From Marinosulfonomonas sp. (GTDB lineage: Bacteria; Pseudomonadota; Alphaproteobacteria; Rhodobacterales; Rhodobacteraceae): a DNA stretch of 64,000 bases. The notes beneath the pieces were generated by a model. That model searched no databases. It was not told the DNA's origin and saw only the letters and a list, made by a program, of their open reading frames with translations. The stretch is taken from assembly GCA_026984915.1 (NCBI GenBank), contig JALSRG010000056.1:62001-126000 (forward strand), read 5' to 3'. Every line of letters starts with the position of its first letter. Position 1 is the first letter of the stretch. Position numbers and translations under genes: made by a program. This document shows, in pieces, positions 37,259 to 51,419 of this stretch.

Positions 37259-37651
37259 TCAATCCAGCGTTTCAATCATCTTGGTCAAATGCGCGATACG
37301 CTCGGCGACCTCCGCGTTCAGCGCCGTCAATTCCTGCTGCAGGCTTTGTTTGGTGGCTGACGTCTGTTTATTGTCTGCCAGGATTGCATCCAGTTCGGAA
37401 ATGGCCCGCGCCAGAATCGGTGAAATCTCATAGCGGATGGCCTGCTCGCCGCGCAGTTCGGATCCCGGCATGGGTTTGCTAATGCGTTTGAACTCATAAC
37501 GCCGACGCTTGGGCAGAAAGGAATTTTTCGGGCGCCGGTAATTGATCTTCAGAACGTCCATATCTTCGGCCACATGCACGGTTACATAGCCGATGATCTG
37601 TTCTGGATTGAGTACGCCCATTTCAGTCAGGCTTGGTGTCTTCGTTTTCAT
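37259..37651 (-). CDS. DUF3461 family protein
   Basis: The 130-residue protein has the DUF3461 signature: SLTEMGVLNPEQIIGY near the start, DVLKINYRRPKNSFLPKRRRYEF in the middle and a C-terminal helical segment with ELDAILADNK and a coiled-coil-like LNAEVAERIAHL. No function is known for the family. It lies between rpmD and rplO after a terminator, so it is probably transcribed from its own promoter in 37652-37764. Confidence 0.85.
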   Translation of the reverse strand: MKTKTPSLTEMGVLNPEQIIGYVTVHVAEDMDVLKINYRRPKNSFLPKRRRYEFKRISKPMPGSELRGEQAIRYEISPILARAISELDAILADNKQTSATKQSLQQELTALNAEVAERIAHLTKMIETLD

Positions 37652-37764
37652 GTGCGCGTCCCATAATACTGTTCATAGAATATTGGCTTCCCAAACAGTA
37701 ACTTGTTTTTGTGCTGAAACAACTGGTTTTCACAATTTTCCGGTATCCGGGCTGTGCCAGAAAC

Positions 37765-37791
37765 AAAAACGCCCCGGGTTTCCCCAGGGCG
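37765..37791 (-). terminator. Intrinsic terminator after rpmD
   Basis: On the minus strand, CGCCCTGGG and CCCGGGGCG (with one U-G pair) flank a GAAA loop and are followed by TTTTTGTTTC. This is a strong terminator within the ribosomal protein cluster. It would end the spc transcript after rpmD. Confidence 0.85.
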
Positions 37792-37822
37792 CTTGCAATT
37801 CTTGTATCAGGCAACGCGGTTA

Positions 37823-38014
37823 TTAACTGCGTTCTTCGATGATCTCCACCAGATGCGGGATTTTGGCGACCATACCACGCACGGCGGGGGTGTCTTCCAG
37901 TTCACGCGTCTTGTGCATCTTGTTCAAACCCAGACCGATCAGCGTCTGGCGCTGGCTGGCAGGGCGGCGGATCGGGCTGCCGATCTGTTTTACGACAATG
38001 GTTTTCTTGGCCAT
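37823..38014 (-). CDS. rpmD: Ribosomal protein uL30
   Basis: The 63-residue protein begins [25 protein letters not shown] and has [20 protein letters not shown]. It lies 12 bases after rpsE and is followed by the terminator. Confidence 0.97.
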   Translation of the reverse strand: MAKKTIVVKQIGSPIRRPASQRQTLIGLGLNKMHKTRELEDTPAVRGMVAKIPHLVEIIEERS

Positions 38015-38026
38015 GATCAGATCTCC

Positions 38027-38605
38027 TTACGCTTCAGCCGGGGCTTCAGCAGCCTTGGCGGGTGCATCAGCATCGGGTTTGCGCAGAATATCGGCAACCT
38101 TCTTGCCACGGCGTTGCGCGACCATACGCGGGCTGCTTTCCTTGGTCAGCCCGTTGATGGTTGCGCGAACCATGTTGTAGGGATTCTGCGAGCCAATGGA
38201 TTTGGCCACAACATCCTGAATGCCCAGCATTTCAAACACAGCGCGCATTGGGCCACCGGCGATGATCCCGGTACCTTGTGGGGCAGTACGCATCACAACC
38301 TTGCCGGCGCCGTGACGGCCTTCCATATCGTGGTGCAACGTGCGGCCTTCGCGCAATGGTACGCGGATCATCTGGCGTTTGGCCTGCTCGGTCGCCTTGC
38401 GGATTGCCTCGGGCACTTCCTTGGCCTTGCCTTTGCCAAACCCGACGCGGCCTTTCTGATCTCCGACAACCACAAGTGCGGCAAAGCCAAAACGCTTACC
38501 ACCTTTTACGGTCTTGGAAACACGATTGATCGTAACGAGACGATCGGCGAATTCCGGGGTCTCATCGCGGTCACGACGGTCCCGACGTTTGGTATCTCTA
38601 GCCAT
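38027..38605 (-). CDS. rpsE: Ribosomal protein uS5
   Basis: The 192-residue protein has [35 protein letters not shown] and [25 protein letters not shown] short Ala-rich C-terminal extension follows KPDADAP. It belongs to the 30S decoding-fidelity set. Confidence 0.98.
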   Translation of the reverse strand: MARDTKRRDRRDRDETPEFADRLVTINRVSKTVKGGKRFGFAALVVVGDQKGRVGFGKGKAKEVPEAIRKATEQAKRQMIRVPLREGRTLHHDMEGRHGAGKVVMRTAPQGTGIIAGGPMRAVFEMLGIQDVVAKSIGSQNPYNMVRATINGLTKESSPRMVAQRRGKKVADILRKPDADAPAKAAEAPAEA

Positions 38606-38615
38606 TCTCGTCTCC

Positions 38616-38975
38616 TTAGAACTTCAGGCCGCCTTCACGGGCAGCATCGGCCAAAGCCTTTACCTTACCGTGAAAGAGGAAGCCGCCACGATCAAAGTAA
38701 CATTCGGTCACTTTGGCTTTTTTGGCACGCTCTGCTATGGCCTTGCCAATTTTGGCGGCGGCCTCGACGTTGTTTTTGCCGACCACACCCAGGTCTTTCT
38801 CCAGCGAGGAGGCAGATGCCAGTGTGACGCCATTCACATCGTCGATCAGCTGAACGCTGATATTTTTGTTGCTGCGGTGAACCGACAAGCGCGGACGCCC
38901 GTTTGCGGTTCGGCGCAGTTTGTTCCGTGCGCGCAGGCGGCGCTTGAGGAACAGGTCTCGTTTGCTGTTTGCCAT
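38616..38975 (-). CDS. rplR: Ribosomal protein uL18
   Basis: The 119-residue protein has [20 protein letters not shown] and ends AYLYDRGG-like as [27 protein letters not shown]. It binds 5S rRNA. It lies ten bases before rpsE. Confidence 0.97.
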   Translation of the reverse strand: MANSKRDLFLKRRLRARNKLRRTANGRPRLSVHRSNKNISVQLIDDVNGVTLASASSLEKDLGVVGKNNVEAAAKIGKAIAERAKKAKVTECYFDRGGFLFHGKVKALADAAREGGLKF

Positions 38976-38986
38976 CTTTGCCGTCC

Positions 38987-39520
38987 TTACTTTTTCTTGC
39001 CTTCCTTACGGAAGATATATTCATCTTTGTATTTGATACCTTTGCCTTTGTAGGGCTCGGGTTTGCGCCATTCGCGGATATTCGCGGCCACCTGACCAAC
39101 CAGCTGCTTGTCGATACCTTCAACAATAACAACCGTCTGTTTGGGGGCGGTTACAGTTACCCCCTCGGGGACGTCAAACAATACATCATGGCTGTAACCC
39201 AGCGCCAGTTTCAGGGTATTGCCCTGCATCTGCGCCCGGTAACCAATACCGTTGATCTCAAGCTCTTTCTTGAAGCCTTCGGAAACGCCTGTCACGAGGT
39301 TTTCGACAACAGTGCGGCTCATCCCCCACTGCTGGCGCGCCCGCTTGGACATGCCGCGCGGTGTGACCGTAATTTCATTGTCTTTCAACGTGATGGTCAC
39401 ATCATCCGTTGCGGTAAAGCTCAAGGTTCCTTTCGGGCCTTTCACTTCTACGAACTGTCCGGAAACAGATGCCGTAACACCGGTAGGCAAAGAGACCGGT
39501 TTTTTGCCAATTCTAGACAT
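38987..39520 (-). CDS. rplF: Ribosomal protein uL6
   Basis: The 177-residue protein begins [17 protein letters not shown] and has the YPYKGKGI-like [13 protein letters not shown] near the end. The frame continues to 39724 through rpsH, but the conserved start is the ATG at 39520. Confidence 0.98.
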   Translation of the reverse strand: MSRIGKKPVSLPTGVTASVSGQFVEVKGPKGTLSFTATDDVTITLKDNEITVTPRGMSKRARQQWGMSRTVVENLVTGVSEGFKKELEINGIGYRAQMQGNTLKLALGYSHDVLFDVPEGVTVTAPKQTVVIVEGIDKQLVGQVAANIREWRKPEPYKGKGIKYKDEYIFRKEGKKK

Positions 39521-39530
39521 TCCCCGCCCC

Positions 39531-39923
39531 CTAATAAACCGTGCAGAGCACTTCGCCGCCAACATTGGCGCTGCGTGCTGCTGCATCCGACATGACACCT
39601 TTCGATGTCGAGACAATCGACACACCCAGGCCCTGACGGACCGAAGGGATGTCCTTGACGCCCATATAAACGCGGCGGCCAGGGGTCGAGACCCGGTGGA
39701 GTTCGCGGATGACAGGGGTGCCATCGAAATATTTCAGGCTGATTTCAATGGCAGGATGGCCATCTTTGCCCGTCGTTTTCTCATAGCCGCGGATATAGCC
39801 TTCGCTGGCCAGAACATCCAGAACCCAGGCGCGCAACTTGGACGCCGGAGTTTCTACCGTGGATTTGCCACGCATCTGGGCATTCCGGATACGGGTGAGC
39901 ATATCGCCGATAGGATCATTCAT
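39531..39923 (-). CDS. rpsH: Ribosomal protein uS8
   Basis: The 130-residue protein begins [16 protein letters not shown] and ends [23 protein letters not shown]8 represses the spc operon in E. coli; that control is not shown here. The ATG at 39923 is the conserved start rather than the longer frame to 39998. Confidence 0.98.
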   Translation of the reverse strand: MNDPIGDMLTRIRNAQMRGKSTVETPASKLRAWVLDVLASEGYIRGYEKTTGKDGHPAIEISLKYFDGTPVIRELHRVSTPGRRVYMGVKDIPSVRQGLGVSIVSTSKGVMSDAAARSANVGGEVLCTVY

Positions 39924-39936
39924 ATCGTCTCTCCCT

Positions 39937-40242
39937 TTACCAACTGGACTTGACCAGGCCGGGGATCTTCCCGTCTGAACCAAGTTCCCGAAGTGCAATC
40001 CGCGAAATTTTCATTTTGCGATAATATGCATGCGGACGTCCCGTAAGCTGGCAACGGTTGTGCAGCCGGGTCGCCGAGGAATTGCGGGGCAGTTTCGCCA
40101 GTTTCAGATGCGCCTTGAAACGCTCTTCCATCGGGCGCGACTCATCGTTTGCGATTTCCTTCAAAGCGGCCCGCTTGGTTGCATATTTTGCAACCAGCGC
40201 CTGACGCTTCTTTTCGCGTTCGATCATTGCTTTTTTAGCCAT
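39937..40242 (-). CDS. rpsN: Ribosomal protein uS14 (zinc-independent form)
   Basis: The 101-residue protein has [28 protein letters not shown]. It lacks the paired CxxC motifs, so it is the long, zinc-free type. It lies 21 bases after rplE. Confidence 0.98.
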   Translation of the reverse strand: MAKKAMIEREKKRQALVAKYATKRAALKEIANDESRPMEERFKAHLKLAKLPRNSSATRLHNRCQLTGRPHAYYRKMKISRIALRELGSDGKIPGLVKSSW

Positions 40243-40263
40243 GTCTTTTCTCTCTCCCCGCGA

Positions 40264-40827
40264 TCAACTGTTGAAAGGCATGTTGAAAGCTTTCAACAGC
40301 GCTTTTGCTTCCGCATCAGTCTTGGCGGTGGTGCAGATAACGATATCCATTCCCCAAATCTCATCGACCTTGTCGTATTCGATCTCGGGAAAAACGATGT
40401 GCTCTTTCAGACCCATGGCATAATTGCCCCGGCCATCAAAGCTCTTGGCGGAAACGCCGCGAAAATCGCGGATCCGCGGCATTGCGATGGTGATCAGCCG
40501 ATCGAGGAATTCGTACATCCGATCTCCTCGAAGGGTGACTTTCGCACCCAGTGGCATATCCTCGCGCACACGAAACCCGGCGATGGATTTCTTGGCGCGG
40601 GTGATCACCGATTTCTGGCCTGCAATCGCTGTCAGATCAGCTTCGGCCGATTTGGCCTTTTTGGTATCGCGCACGGCCTCGGCTCCACAGCCGATGTTAA
40701 GAACGATCTTGTCCAGCTTGGGCAGCATCATATCGTTCTTGTAACCAAACTCTTCTTTCAGAGCAGCGCAAATGCTGTCTTTGTACAGCGCCTTGAGACG
40801 CGGGGTGTATGTCGCAGCATCAAGCAT
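40264..40827 (-). CDS. rplE: Ribosomal protein uL5
   Basis: The 187-residue protein has [22 protein letters not shown] and a C-terminal [22 protein letters not shown]. It binds 5S rRNA. Its start overlaps the 3' end of rplX by eight bases. Confidence 0.98.
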   Translation of the reverse strand: MLDAATYTPRLKALYKDSICAALKEEFGYKNDMMLPKLDKIVLNIGCGAEAVRDTKKAKSAEADLTAIAGQKSVITRAKKSIAGFRVREDMPLGAKVTLRGDRMYEFLDRLITIAMPRIRDFRGVSAKSFDGRGNYAMGLKEHIVFPEIEYDKVDEIWGMDIVICTTAKTDAEAKALLKAFNMPFNS

Positions 40828-41134
40828 CGATCACCTCACCGGATTTCTTGGCGTAACGCACCTTTTTGCCGTCTTCCATACGGAAACCGACGCGGGTAGG
40901 GCCGCCATCTTTTGGGTCAACCAGCGCAAGGTTGCTGAGCTGGATCGGCATTGCCTGTGGAACACGCCCACCTTGGCTGTTCTGAGTTTGGCGCTGGTGG
41001 CGGATGGCAATATTCAGGCCTTCCACGACAGCTTTCCCGGTTTTAGGGTTGACAGATGTAATCACACCCGTGTTGCCCTTGTCCTTACCAGTCAGAACGA
41101 TGACCTTGTCACCTTTTTTCAACTTGGCAGCCAT
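40820..41134 (-). CDS. rplX: Ribosomal protein uL24
   Basis: The 104-residue protein begins [20 protein letters not shown], the KOW motif, and has [14 protein letters not shown]. It starts one base after rplN. The alternative upstream codon at 41155 is rejected because it would enter rplN. Confidence 0.97.
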   Translation of the reverse strand: MAAKLKKGDKVIVLTGKDKGNTGVITSVNPKTGKAVVEGLNIAIRHQRQTQNSQGGRVPQAMPIQLSNLALVDPKDGGPTRVGFRMEDGKKVRYAKKSGEVIDA

Positions 41135-41135
41135 T

Positions 41136-41504
41136 TCACAACACCTCCGGTGCAAGCGAAATGATTTTCATGAAGTTCTTCGCCCGCAACTCGCGAACAA
41201 CCGGCCCAAAGATACGGGTGCCGAGCGGTTCGTTGTTGTTGGTGAGGATAACAGCCGCATTCCGGTCAAACCGGATGGCTGTGCCGTCTTCGCGGCGAAC
41301 TTCTTTGGCGGTGCGTACGACGACGGCCTTGCGGACATCGCCTTTTTTCACGCGACCGCGCGGGATGGCTTCCTTTACCGAGACAACGATGATGTCGCCG
41401 ACGGATGCGTATTTACGCTTGGAACCACCCAGAACCTTGATGCACTGAACACGGCGGGCGCCGCTATTGTCAGCAACATCCAGATTGGTCTGCATCTGGA
41501 TCAT
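41136..41504 (-). CDS. rplN: Ribosomal protein uL14
   Basis: The 122-residue protein begins [29 protein letters not shown] and has the [10 protein letters not shown] end motif. It is 74 bases after rpsQ. Confidence 0.98.
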   Translation of the reverse strand: MIQMQTNLDVADNSGARRVQCIKVLGGSKRKYASVGDIIVVSVKEAIPRGRVKKGDVRKAVVVRTAKEVRREDGTAIRFDRNAAVILTNNNEPLGTRIFGPVVRELRAKNFMKIISLAPEVL

Positions 41505-41578
41505 TGGTTTCTCCCGACCTTTGGGGACTAACCGTCTTTGCGGGCCCCAGGGTTTCGATCAAACCGGAATGTTACCGC

Positions 41579-41809
41579 TTAATTGGCGATAACCTCCCAG
41601 CGTTTCGTTTTCGACATCGGTGCGCATTCCTGAATGCGGACTTCGTCACCGACCTTGAAAGCGTTCTTGGCATCGTGAGCCCGGTATTTCTTGGACTTAC
41701 GAATGGTCTTTTTCAGAACCGGGTGTGTAAACCGGCGCTCAACCAGAACCGTGATGGTCTGGTCATTCTTGTCGCTGGTCACGGTGCCTTGCAAAACACG
41801 TTTTGGCAT
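41579..41809 (-). CDS. rpsQ: Ribosomal protein uS17
   Basis: The 76-residue protein begins [34 protein letters not shown]. It is the primary 16S rRNA-binding S17 of the 30S body. It lies 13 bases after rpmC. Confidence 0.97.
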   Translation of the reverse strand: MPKRVLQGTVTSDKNDQTITVLVERRFTHPVLKKTIRKSKKYRAHDAKNAFKVGDEVRIQECAPMSKTKRWEVIAN

Positions 41810-41822
41810 CTCTTCAGGCTCC

Positions 41823-42026
41823 TTATTCGGTTGCCGCGGCTGCGGCTTTCTGGTTCAGCACGGTTTTCACCCGCGCAGCGTCGCGACGGACCTTGCGCAT
41901 ACGGGCTGTATTCTCGAGTTGCCCGGTTGCCTGTTGAAAGCGCAGATTGAACGCTTCCTTTTTCAGGCTTGCCAGCTCTTCCACAAGCTGATCAGGCGTC
42001 TTGTCATTCAGTTCCTTGGCGTTCAT
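41823..42026 (-). CDS. rpmC: Ribosomal protein uL29
   Basis: The 67-residue protein has [44 protein letters not shown]. It is the first gene after the terminator downstream of rplP, so a promoter must lie in 42027-42102 or the terminator must leak. Confidence 0.96.
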   Translation of the reverse strand: MNAKELNDKTPDQLVEELASLKKEAFNLRFQQATGQLENTARMRKVRRDAARVKTVLNQKAAAAATE

Positions 42027-42102
42027 CGCCGTATCCTCTCATCAGAAGCCAGCGACAGAGCACAATGCACATAGCGCACGACCCGGCCACCACTTTTCCA
42101 AC

Positions 42103-42136
42103 AAAAAATGCGAACCCCCGCTAAACCGAGGGTTCG
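42103..42136 (-). terminator. Intrinsic terminator between rplP and rpmC
   Basis: On the minus strand, CGAACCCTCG and CGGGGGTTCG form a ten-base stem (one U-G pair) around GTTTAG, followed by CATTTTTTG. It starts eight bases after the rplP stop. A terminator here splits the S10 operon before rpmC. Confidence 0.82.
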
Positions 42137-42144
42137 AAGAATTC

Positions 42145-42558
42145 CTACCAGTCCTCGCGGACAACTGTGCGTGTCTTGATCGGCAGCTTCATCGCTGCCA
42201 AACGCAGAGCTTCCCTTGCCACAGATTCGGTCACCCCGTCAATCTCAAACATGATGCGGCCCGGTTTTACCCGTGCGGCCCAGTAGTCGACCGAGCCTTT
42301 ACCTTTACCCATCCGGACTTCGGCGGGCTTGCTGGTGACTGGAACATCCGGGAAAATCCGGATCCAGACCCGGCCCTGACGTTTCATGTGCCGGGTCATG
42401 GCGCGCCGTGCCGCTTCGATCTGGCGGGCCGTTACGCGCTCGGGCTGAATTGCCTTGAGTCCATATGTCCCGAAAGTCAGGGTCGTGCCACCTTTGGCCA
42501 GACCATGAATGCGGCCCTTGAACTGTTTGCGATACTTTGTGCGCTTTGGTTGCAGCAT
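42145..42558 (-). CDS. rplP: Ribosomal protein uL16
   Basis: The 137-residue protein begins [24 protein letters not shown] and has [22 protein letters not shown]. It lies near the peptidyl transferase centre. It is followed by a strong terminator. Confidence 0.98.
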   Translation of the reverse strand: MLQPKRTKYRKQFKGRIHGLAKGGTTLTFGTYGLKAIQPERVTARQIEAARRAMTRHMKRQGRVWIRIFPDVPVTSKPAEVRMGKGKGSVDYWAARVKPGRIMFEIDGVTESVAREALRLAAMKLPIKTRTVVREDW

Positions 42559-42570
42559 CTCTCTTCCTCC

Positions 42571-43278
42571 TTAGCGGCGGCCGCCAGCACCACGTGGTGC
42601 AGGGCCTTCCTGGAGTTCCTGTTGACGGCGATCATGCGCCTGCGGATCATGCTCCATGATCTCACCTTTGAAGATCCAGACCTTGATGCCGATGATGCCA
42701 TAGGGGGTCATGGCGCGGGCTGTCGCATAGTCGATATCTGCCCGCAGCGTATGCAGGGGAACACGCCCCTCACGATACCATTCCGTACGTGCAATTTCTG
42801 CACCACCCAGACGACCGGCAACATTCACCCGAATACCCAATGCGCCCATACGCATCGTGTTTTGCACAGAGCGCTTCATCGCGCGCCGGAATGAAACACG
42901 GCGCTCAAGTTGCTGAGCAATGCTGTCAGCCACCAGTTGCGCGTCCATTTCCGGCTTGCGGACTTCGACAATATTCAGGTGCAACTCGCTGTCGGTCATT
43001 TTCGCCAGCTTTTTGCGCAGCGTTTCAATATCCGCACCCTTTTTGCCGATGATGACACCGGGGCGCGCCGTATGAATTGTGACACGGCATTTCTTGTGCG
43101 GGCGTTCGATGATCACACGGCTGATACCAGCCTGCTTGCAATCATCATTAATGAACTCACGCATTTTGATATCTTCCAAAAGAAGATTGCCGAAATCTTT
43201 GGTTTCAGCATACCAGCGGCTGTCCCAGGTGCGGTTCACCTGCAGGCGCATGCCAATCGGATTTACCTTATGACCCAT
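42571..43278 (-). CDS. rpsC: Ribosomal protein uS3
   Basis: The 235-residue protein begins [22 protein letters not shown] and has the KH-type [18 protein letters not shown]. Its start overlaps the rplV stop by one base. Confidence 0.98.
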   Translation of the reverse strand: MGHKVNPIGMRLQVNRTWDSRWYAETKDFGNLLLEDIKMREFINDDCKQAGISRVIIERPHKKCRVTIHTARPGVIIGKKGADIETLRKKLAKMTDSELHLNIVEVRKPEMDAQLVADSIAQQLERRVSFRRAMKRSVQNTMRMGALGIRVNVAGRLGGAEIARTEWYREGRVPLHTLRADIDYATARAMTPYGIIGIKVWIFKGEIMEHDPQAHDRRQQELQEGPAPRGAGGRR

Positions 43279-43658
43279 CAGGCTTGCTCCTCAACTTGAC
43301 GCACCAGAATGGTGAGCTCTGAAAACGGCTTCATGATCTTGCCAAACCGGCCACGCGCCCGTGGGCGGCCGCGCTTCATGGTCAGGTTCTTGCCGACATA
43401 GGCTTCGGCCACGATCAGTTCATCCACATCCAGATTGTGGTTGTTTTCAGCGTTCGCAATCGCGGACTGAAGGCATTTCTTCACATCCTCGGCAATCCGC
43501 TTTTTCGAGAAAGTCAGGTCCGCAAGGGCCTTGTCAACTTTCTTGCCGCGGATCATTGCGGCGACCAGATTCAGTTTTTGCGGGCTCGTACGAAGCATCT
43601 TGGCTTTTGCCATTGCTTCATTCTCGGCCACGCGGCGGGAATTTTTTACCTTGCCCAT
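43278..43658 (-). CDS. rplV: Ribosomal protein uL22
   Basis: The 126-residue protein has [25 protein letters not shown] and the tunnel-loop [21 protein letters not shown]. It contacts the exit tunnel where macrolides bind. Confidence 0.97.
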   Translation of the reverse strand: MGKVKNSRRVAENEAMAKAKMLRTSPQKLNLVAAMIRGKKVDKALADLTFSKKRIAEDVKKCLQSAIANAENNHNLDVDELIVAEAYVGKNLTMKRGRPRARGRFGKIMKPFSELTILVRQVEEQA

Positions 43659-43661
43659 GAC

Positions 43662-43940
43662 TTATTTCCGCTTCGCTTTTTTGTCGGCGGCATGACCGTA
43701 ATAGGTCCGAGTTGGCGAATACTCACCGAACTTCTGACCAATCATGTCTTCCGTGACATTGACAGGAATATGTTTGCGGCCGTTGTAAACACCAAACGTC
43801 AGACCCACAAACTGGGGCAGGATCGTTGATCGGCGCGACCATATCTTGATAACTTCGTGACGGCCGGATTCGCGGCTCTTTTCGGCTTTTTTAAGCACAT
43901 AAGAATCGACAAACGGGCCTTTCCATACAGAACGTGACAT
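43662..43940 (-). CDS. rpsS: Ribosomal protein uS19
   Basis: The 92-residue protein begins [18 protein letters not shown] and ends FSPTRTY-like as [19 protein letters not shown]. It is two bases after rplB and three before rplV. Confidence 0.98.
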   Translation of the reverse strand: MSRSVWKGPFVDSYVLKKAEKSRESGRHEVIKIWSRRSTILPQFVGLTFGVYNGRKHIPVNVTEDMIGQKFGEYSPTRTYYGHAADKKAKRK

Positions 43941-43942
43941 GA

Positions 43943-44785
43943 TTACCGACCCTTCTTCTTGGCGTGACGTGAACGAAGAATAAGCTTGCTCGAAGCTTTC
44001 TTCTTGTTCCGGGTGCGTGCGCCCTTTGTGGGCTTGCCCCAGGGGCTGACCGGGTGACGGCCACCCGAGGTGCGACCCTCACCACCGCCGTGCGGGTGAT
44101 CAACAGGGTTCATGACAACGCCGCGAACAGAGGGCCGAATGCCCTTGTGCCGGTTGCGGCCGGCCTTACCCAGGTTCTGGTTGCTGTTATCTGGGTTTGA
44201 AACCGCGCCAACAGTGGCCATGCATTCCTGACGAACCATCCGCAATTCACCCGAGGAAAGACGAATCTGGGCGTACCCACCATCACGTCCGACAAACTGC
44301 GCATAAGTCCCGGCGGCACGGGCGATCTGCCCGCCTTTGCCTGGCTTCATCTCAACGTTATGCACGATTGTGCCAATTGGCATGCCGGAAAACGGCATTG
44401 CGTTACCCGGCTTCACGTCAGCCTTGGCAGAGGCAATGATCTTGTCGCCAACGGCCAGGCGTTGCGGCGCCAGGATATAGGCCTGCTCACCGTCGCTGTA
44501 TTTCACCAGCGCGATAAAGGCGGTACGGTTGGGATCGTATTCGATCCTTTCCACAGTTGCCGGAACATCAAATTTCCGCCGCTTGAAATCAATGATGCGG
44601 TAGAGGCGTTTTGCCCCTCCGCCGATACGACGCATCGTAATCCGTCCGGTATTGTTCCGGCCACCCGATTTCGTCAAACCCTGTGTAAGGGATTTGACCG
44701 GGCGTCCTTTCCAAAGCTCCGAACGGTCGATCAGAACCAGCCCACGCTGGCCTGGCGTCGTCGGTTTATACGACTTGAGTGCCAT
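43943..44785 (-). CDS. rplB: Ribosomal protein uL2
   Basis: The 280-residue protein begins [22 protein letters not shown] and has [30 protein letters not shown] with the conserved His needed for peptidyl transfer. A 96-base spacer with a hairpin separates it from rplW. Confidence 0.98.
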   Translation of the reverse strand: MALKSYKPTTPGQRGLVLIDRSELWKGRPVKSLTQGLTKSGGRNNTGRITMRRIGGGAKRLYRIIDFKRRKFDVPATVERIEYDPNRTAFIALVKYSDGEQAYILAPQRLAVGDKIIASAKADVKPGNAMPFSGMPIGTIVHNVEMKPGKGGQIARAAGTYAQFVGRDGGYAQIRLSSGELRMVRQECMATVGAVSNPDNSNQNLGKAGRNRHKGIRPSVRGVVMNPVDHPHGGGEGRTSGGRHPVSPWGKPTKGARTRNKKKASSKLILRSRHAKKKGR

Positions 44786-44839
44786 GCTTTCTGTCTTCCG
44801 TTAGCTTTGACCCGTTACCGGGCCGGATTGAAATAGTCA

Positions 44840-44862
44840 CGGCCCCGCATACGCCGGGGCCG
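44840..44862 (-). promoter_or_regulatory. Hairpin between rplW and rplB
   Basis: CGGCCCCG and CGGGGCCG form an eight-base stem around a seven-base loop. The following TGACTATTTC is only weakly U-rich, so it is not a convincing terminator. It may be a processing or attenuation structure. Confidence 0.55.
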
Positions 44863-44881
44863 ATAGATTCGCTGCCTTCTA

Positions 44882-45178
44882 TCAAAGGCCCGTGGAAACG
44901 TCGATAGTATTACCCTCTTCCAGGGTAACATATGCCTTTTTCACGTCCTTACGCTTGCCCGGTTTCCCGCGAAAACGTTTGGTCTTGCCTTTGGTAATGG
45001 TTGTGTTGACCGCTTTCACCTTTACACCAAACAGGCTTTCGACCGCCTTTTTGATCATCGGCTTGTTGGCGTCGATCGCCACCTCGAACACAACGGCATT
45101 GGCCTCGGAAGCCATGGTCGCCTTCTCGGTGATAACCGGCTTGCGGATCACATCATAGAGTTCTGCCTTCGTGCTCAT
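44882..45178 (-). CDS. rplW: Ribosomal protein uL23
   Basis: The 98-residue protein has [22 protein letters not shown] and [20 protein letters not shown]. It docks trigger factor and SRP at the exit tunnel. Its ATG overlaps the rplD stop by four bases. Confidence 0.97.
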   Translation of the reverse strand: MSTKAELYDVIRKPVITEKATMASEANAVVFEVAIDANKPMIKKAVESLFGVKVKAVNTTITKGKTKRFRGKPGKRKDVKKAYVTLEEGNTIDVSTGL

Positions 45179-45795
45179 TTCAGTCGAGCCTCCAGTGCTT
45201 CGACACCTGCTTTGGTCAACACCAGAGTGTCGCGCTTCAGGATGTCATAAACATTTGCGCCCATCGACGGCAGAATATCCAGACCTTCGATATTCCCAGC
45301 GGCCTTGGCAAAGTTTTCGTTCACCTCGGCACCATCGATCACCAGGGCACGTTTCCAGCCCAACTCTTTCATGGCCTTGGCCAGCACGCTGGTCTTGGCT
45401 TCTTTCAGTTCGGCTGCATCAATCACGACCAGTTCTCCCGCACCGGCCTTGGCGCTCAGTGCATGGCGCAGGCCCAGTTTGCGGAATTTCTTGGTCAGAT
45501 CATGCGCATGGCTGCGCGGGGTCGGGCCCTTATATACACCACCTTTGCGGAAGATCGGCGCATTCCGGTCACCGTGACGTGCACCGCCGGTGCCCTTTTG
45601 GCGATAGATCTTCTTGGTGGAATAGCTGGTTTCCGACCGGGTCTTGACCTTGTGGGTGCCGGCCTGGGCACGGGCCCGCTGCCAGCGCACCACGCGATGC
45701 AGGATATCGGCGCGCGGTTCCAGCCCAAAAATCTCGTCATCGAGATCAATCGAGCCGGCCTTTTTGGCGTCGAGTTTTATGACATCAGTTTTCAT
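45175..45795 (-). CDS. rplD: Ribosomal protein uL4
   Basis: The 206-residue protein has [34 protein letters not shown], the tunnel loop of uL4, and GVEALEARL at the end. In E. coli L4 represses the S10 operon; no target hairpin is recognised here. It overlaps rplC and rplW by four bases each. Confidence 0.97.
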   Translation of the reverse strand: MKTDVIKLDAKKAGSIDLDDEIFGLEPRADILHRVVRWQRARAQAGTHKVKTRSETSYSTKKIYRQKGTGGARHGDRNAPIFRKGGVYKGPTPRSHAHDLTKKFRKLGLRHALSAKAGAGELVVIDAAELKEAKTSVLAKAMKELGWKRALVIDGAEVNENFAKAAGNIEGLDILPSMGANVYDILKRDTLVLTKAGVEALEARLK

Positions 45796-46532
45796 TCTTC
45801 AGCCCCTCCTTCCGGAGCCTCTGCCGGTGCTTCCTGAGCCGAAGCTTCGGCGGCAGCAGCCGATTTCAGAGCCGCCGGGAACGGAACACCGTCCGGCAAT
45901 TTCTTCTTGACCGCATCCTTCACCGTCACCCAGCCACCTTTGGAGCCGGGAACAGCGCCTTTGATCATGATCAGCCCACGATCGGCATCTGTACGCACAA
46001 CTTCCAAATTCTGGGTGGTGACGCGTGCAGCCCCCATATGTCCGGCCATCTTCTTGCCCTTGAACACTTTGCCAGGGTCCTGACACTGGCCGGTAGACCC
46101 ATGCGAACGGTGGCTGATCGACACACCGTGCGTTGCGCGCAAACCGCCAAAATTATGCCGTTTCATGGCACCGGCAAATCCTTTGCCGATGGACGTTCCG
46201 GAAACGTCAACCTTTTGACCTTCAACGAAATGCTTGGCCGAAATCTCTTCACCAACACCAATAAGGTTGTCGGCAGAGACACGAAATTCTGCAATCTTCC
46301 GCTTCGGCGCGACTTTCGCAGTGGCAAAATGGCCGCGCATCGCTTTCGATACCCGTTTCACCTTTGCCGTACCGGCGCCGAGTTGAACAGCCGTGTAACC
46401 ATCCTTTTCAGCGGTGCGCTGTGCAACCACCTGAAGGTTTTCCAACTGAAGAACCGTCACAGGAATCTGTTTCCCGTCCTCCATGAAAAGCCGGGTCATG
46501 CCGACTTTCTTTGCAATGATACCAGAGCGCAT
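45792..46532 (-). CDS. rplC: Ribosomal protein uL3
   Basis: The protein (246 residues from this start) begins [20 protein letters not shown] and has [32 protein letters not shown], the loop near the catalytic centre. A C-terminal Ala/Glu-rich extension follows. AGGGGG nine bases before the ATG at 46532 fixes the start over the in-frame 46550. Confidence 0.97.
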   Translation of the reverse strand: MRSGIIAKKVGMTRLFMEDGKQIPVTVLQLENLQVVAQRTAEKDGYTAVQLGAGTAKVKRVSKAMRGHFATAKVAPKRKIAEFRVSADNLIGVGEEISAKHFVEGQKVDVSGTSIGKGFAGAMKRHNFGGLRATHGVSISHRSHGSTGQCQDPGKVFKGKKMAGHMGAARVTTQNLEVVRTDADRGLIMIKGAVPGSKGGWVTVKDAVKKKLPDGVPFPAALKSAAAAEASAQEAPAEAPEGGAEE

Positions 46533-46546
46533 CTGCTTATGCCCCC

Positions 46547-46855
46547 TCAAACCTTGATTTCAACGTCAACACCGGCCGCCAGGTCGAGCTTCATCAGCGC
46601 GTCAACGGTCTGTGGTGTCGGGTCAACGATATCCAGCAGCCGTTTATGCGTGCGGATCTCGAACTGATCACGGGATTTCTTGTCAACGTGAGGACCACGC
46701 AGAACCGTGAATTTTTCAATCTTGTTCGGCAGAGGAATCGGGCCGCGCACAGTGGCGCCTGTCCGTTTCGCTGTATTGACAATCTCCTGCGTGCTGGCAT
46801 CCAGAACGCGATGGTCAAAGGCCTTCAGCCGTATGCGAATATTTTGGCTTTGCAT
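46547..46855 (-). CDS. rpsJ: Ribosomal protein uS10
   Basis: The 102-residue protein begins [26 protein letters not shown] and has [32 protein letters not shown]10 also binds NusB in antitermination. It lies 80 bases after tuf. Confidence 0.98.
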   Translation of the reverse strand: MQSQNIRIRLKAFDHRVLDASTQEIVNTAKRTGATVRGPIPLPNKIEKFTVLRGPHVDKKSRDQFEIRTHKRLLDIVDPTPQTVDALMKLDLAAGVDVEIKV

Positions 46856-46935
46856 CTATTTAGCCTCTCGCGGCGTTGGAGTTGATAGGTGGAGCGGGGA
46901 TCATTCCCCGCCCCACGTCGAACCCGGATTTTGGA

Positions 46936-48111
<1,176 letters not shown>

Positions 48112-48156
48112 GGTGGCCTCCTGTTAATCTTGGGTGCGGTAAGCGGGCAGTCCCTC

Positions 48157-50274
<2,118 letters not shown>

Positions 50275-50298
50275 TGGATTGGGCCTATGCCTAAAGGG

Positions 50299-50781
<483 letters not shown>

Positions 50782-51153
50782 TTATTTGGGGCGCTTGGCG
50801 CCGTATTTCGAACGGCGTTGCTTACGGTCTTTGACGCCTTGGGTATCCAATACGCCACGCAGGATGTGATAACGGACACCCGGAAGGTCTTTTACACGGC
50901 CGCCACGGATCAGAACCACCGAGTGCTCCTGCAGGTTGTGGCTCTCACCGGGGATGTAGCTGATGACCTCAAAGCCATTTGTCAGACGCACTTTGGCAAC
51001 CTTCCGCATGGCCGAGTTCGGCTTTTTGGGTGTTGTGGTATAAACGCGCGTGCAGACACCGCGTTTCTGCGGGCAGCCCTCAAGATGGAGGGATTTTGAG
51101 CGTTTCACTTTCGGCTGCCGCGGCTTGCGGATCAGCTGTTGTATCGTTGGCAT
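50782..51153 (-). CDS. rpsL: Ribosomal protein uS12
   Basis: The 123-residue protein begins [21 protein letters not shown]. The [13 protein letters not shown] and [13 protein letters not shown] loops carry the usual lysines, so no streptomycin-resistance substitution is seen. It is the first gene after the str promoter. Confidence 0.98.
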   Translation of the reverse strand: MPTIQQLIRKPRQPKVKRSKSLHLEGCPQKRGVCTRVYTTTPKKPNSAMRKVAKVRLTNGFEVISYIPGESHNLQEHSVVLIRGGRVKDLPGVRYHILRGVLDTQGVKDRKQRRSKYGAKRPK

Positions 51154-51371
51154 TCCGGTCTATCCCCGTGTTGCACCACATTAATTTCTTCCAACGGAGC
51201 ACGCTCCGCATATTTCAAGCGCCTCACGCATTCGCAAAACGCAAAAACCGCTACGCCCCTGCCTTTTGGGACGACGCGGTGGGTATCCAGAGGATCGGGG
51301 CCAAGGCCCGGATCATGACCACTACAGTTCTGAGTTAGGCAACGGGGAAAACCCCTAGCCCAAGTGGGCGC

Positions 51372-51400
51372 CGTATATGAGGAGTCGCGAACCTTGTCAA
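51372..51400 (-). promoter_or_regulatory. Sigma-70-type promoter for the str operon
   Basis: On the minus strand, TTGACA (51400-51395) is followed after 17 bases by TATACG (51377-51372). The -35 is perfect. It lies about 220 bases upstream of rpsL in the EamA-rpsL spacer. The long leader contains a GGGG-TTTT-CCCC hairpin near 51345. Confidence 0.7.
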
Positions 51401-51419
51401 CAGTGTGAAGACACGAAGT

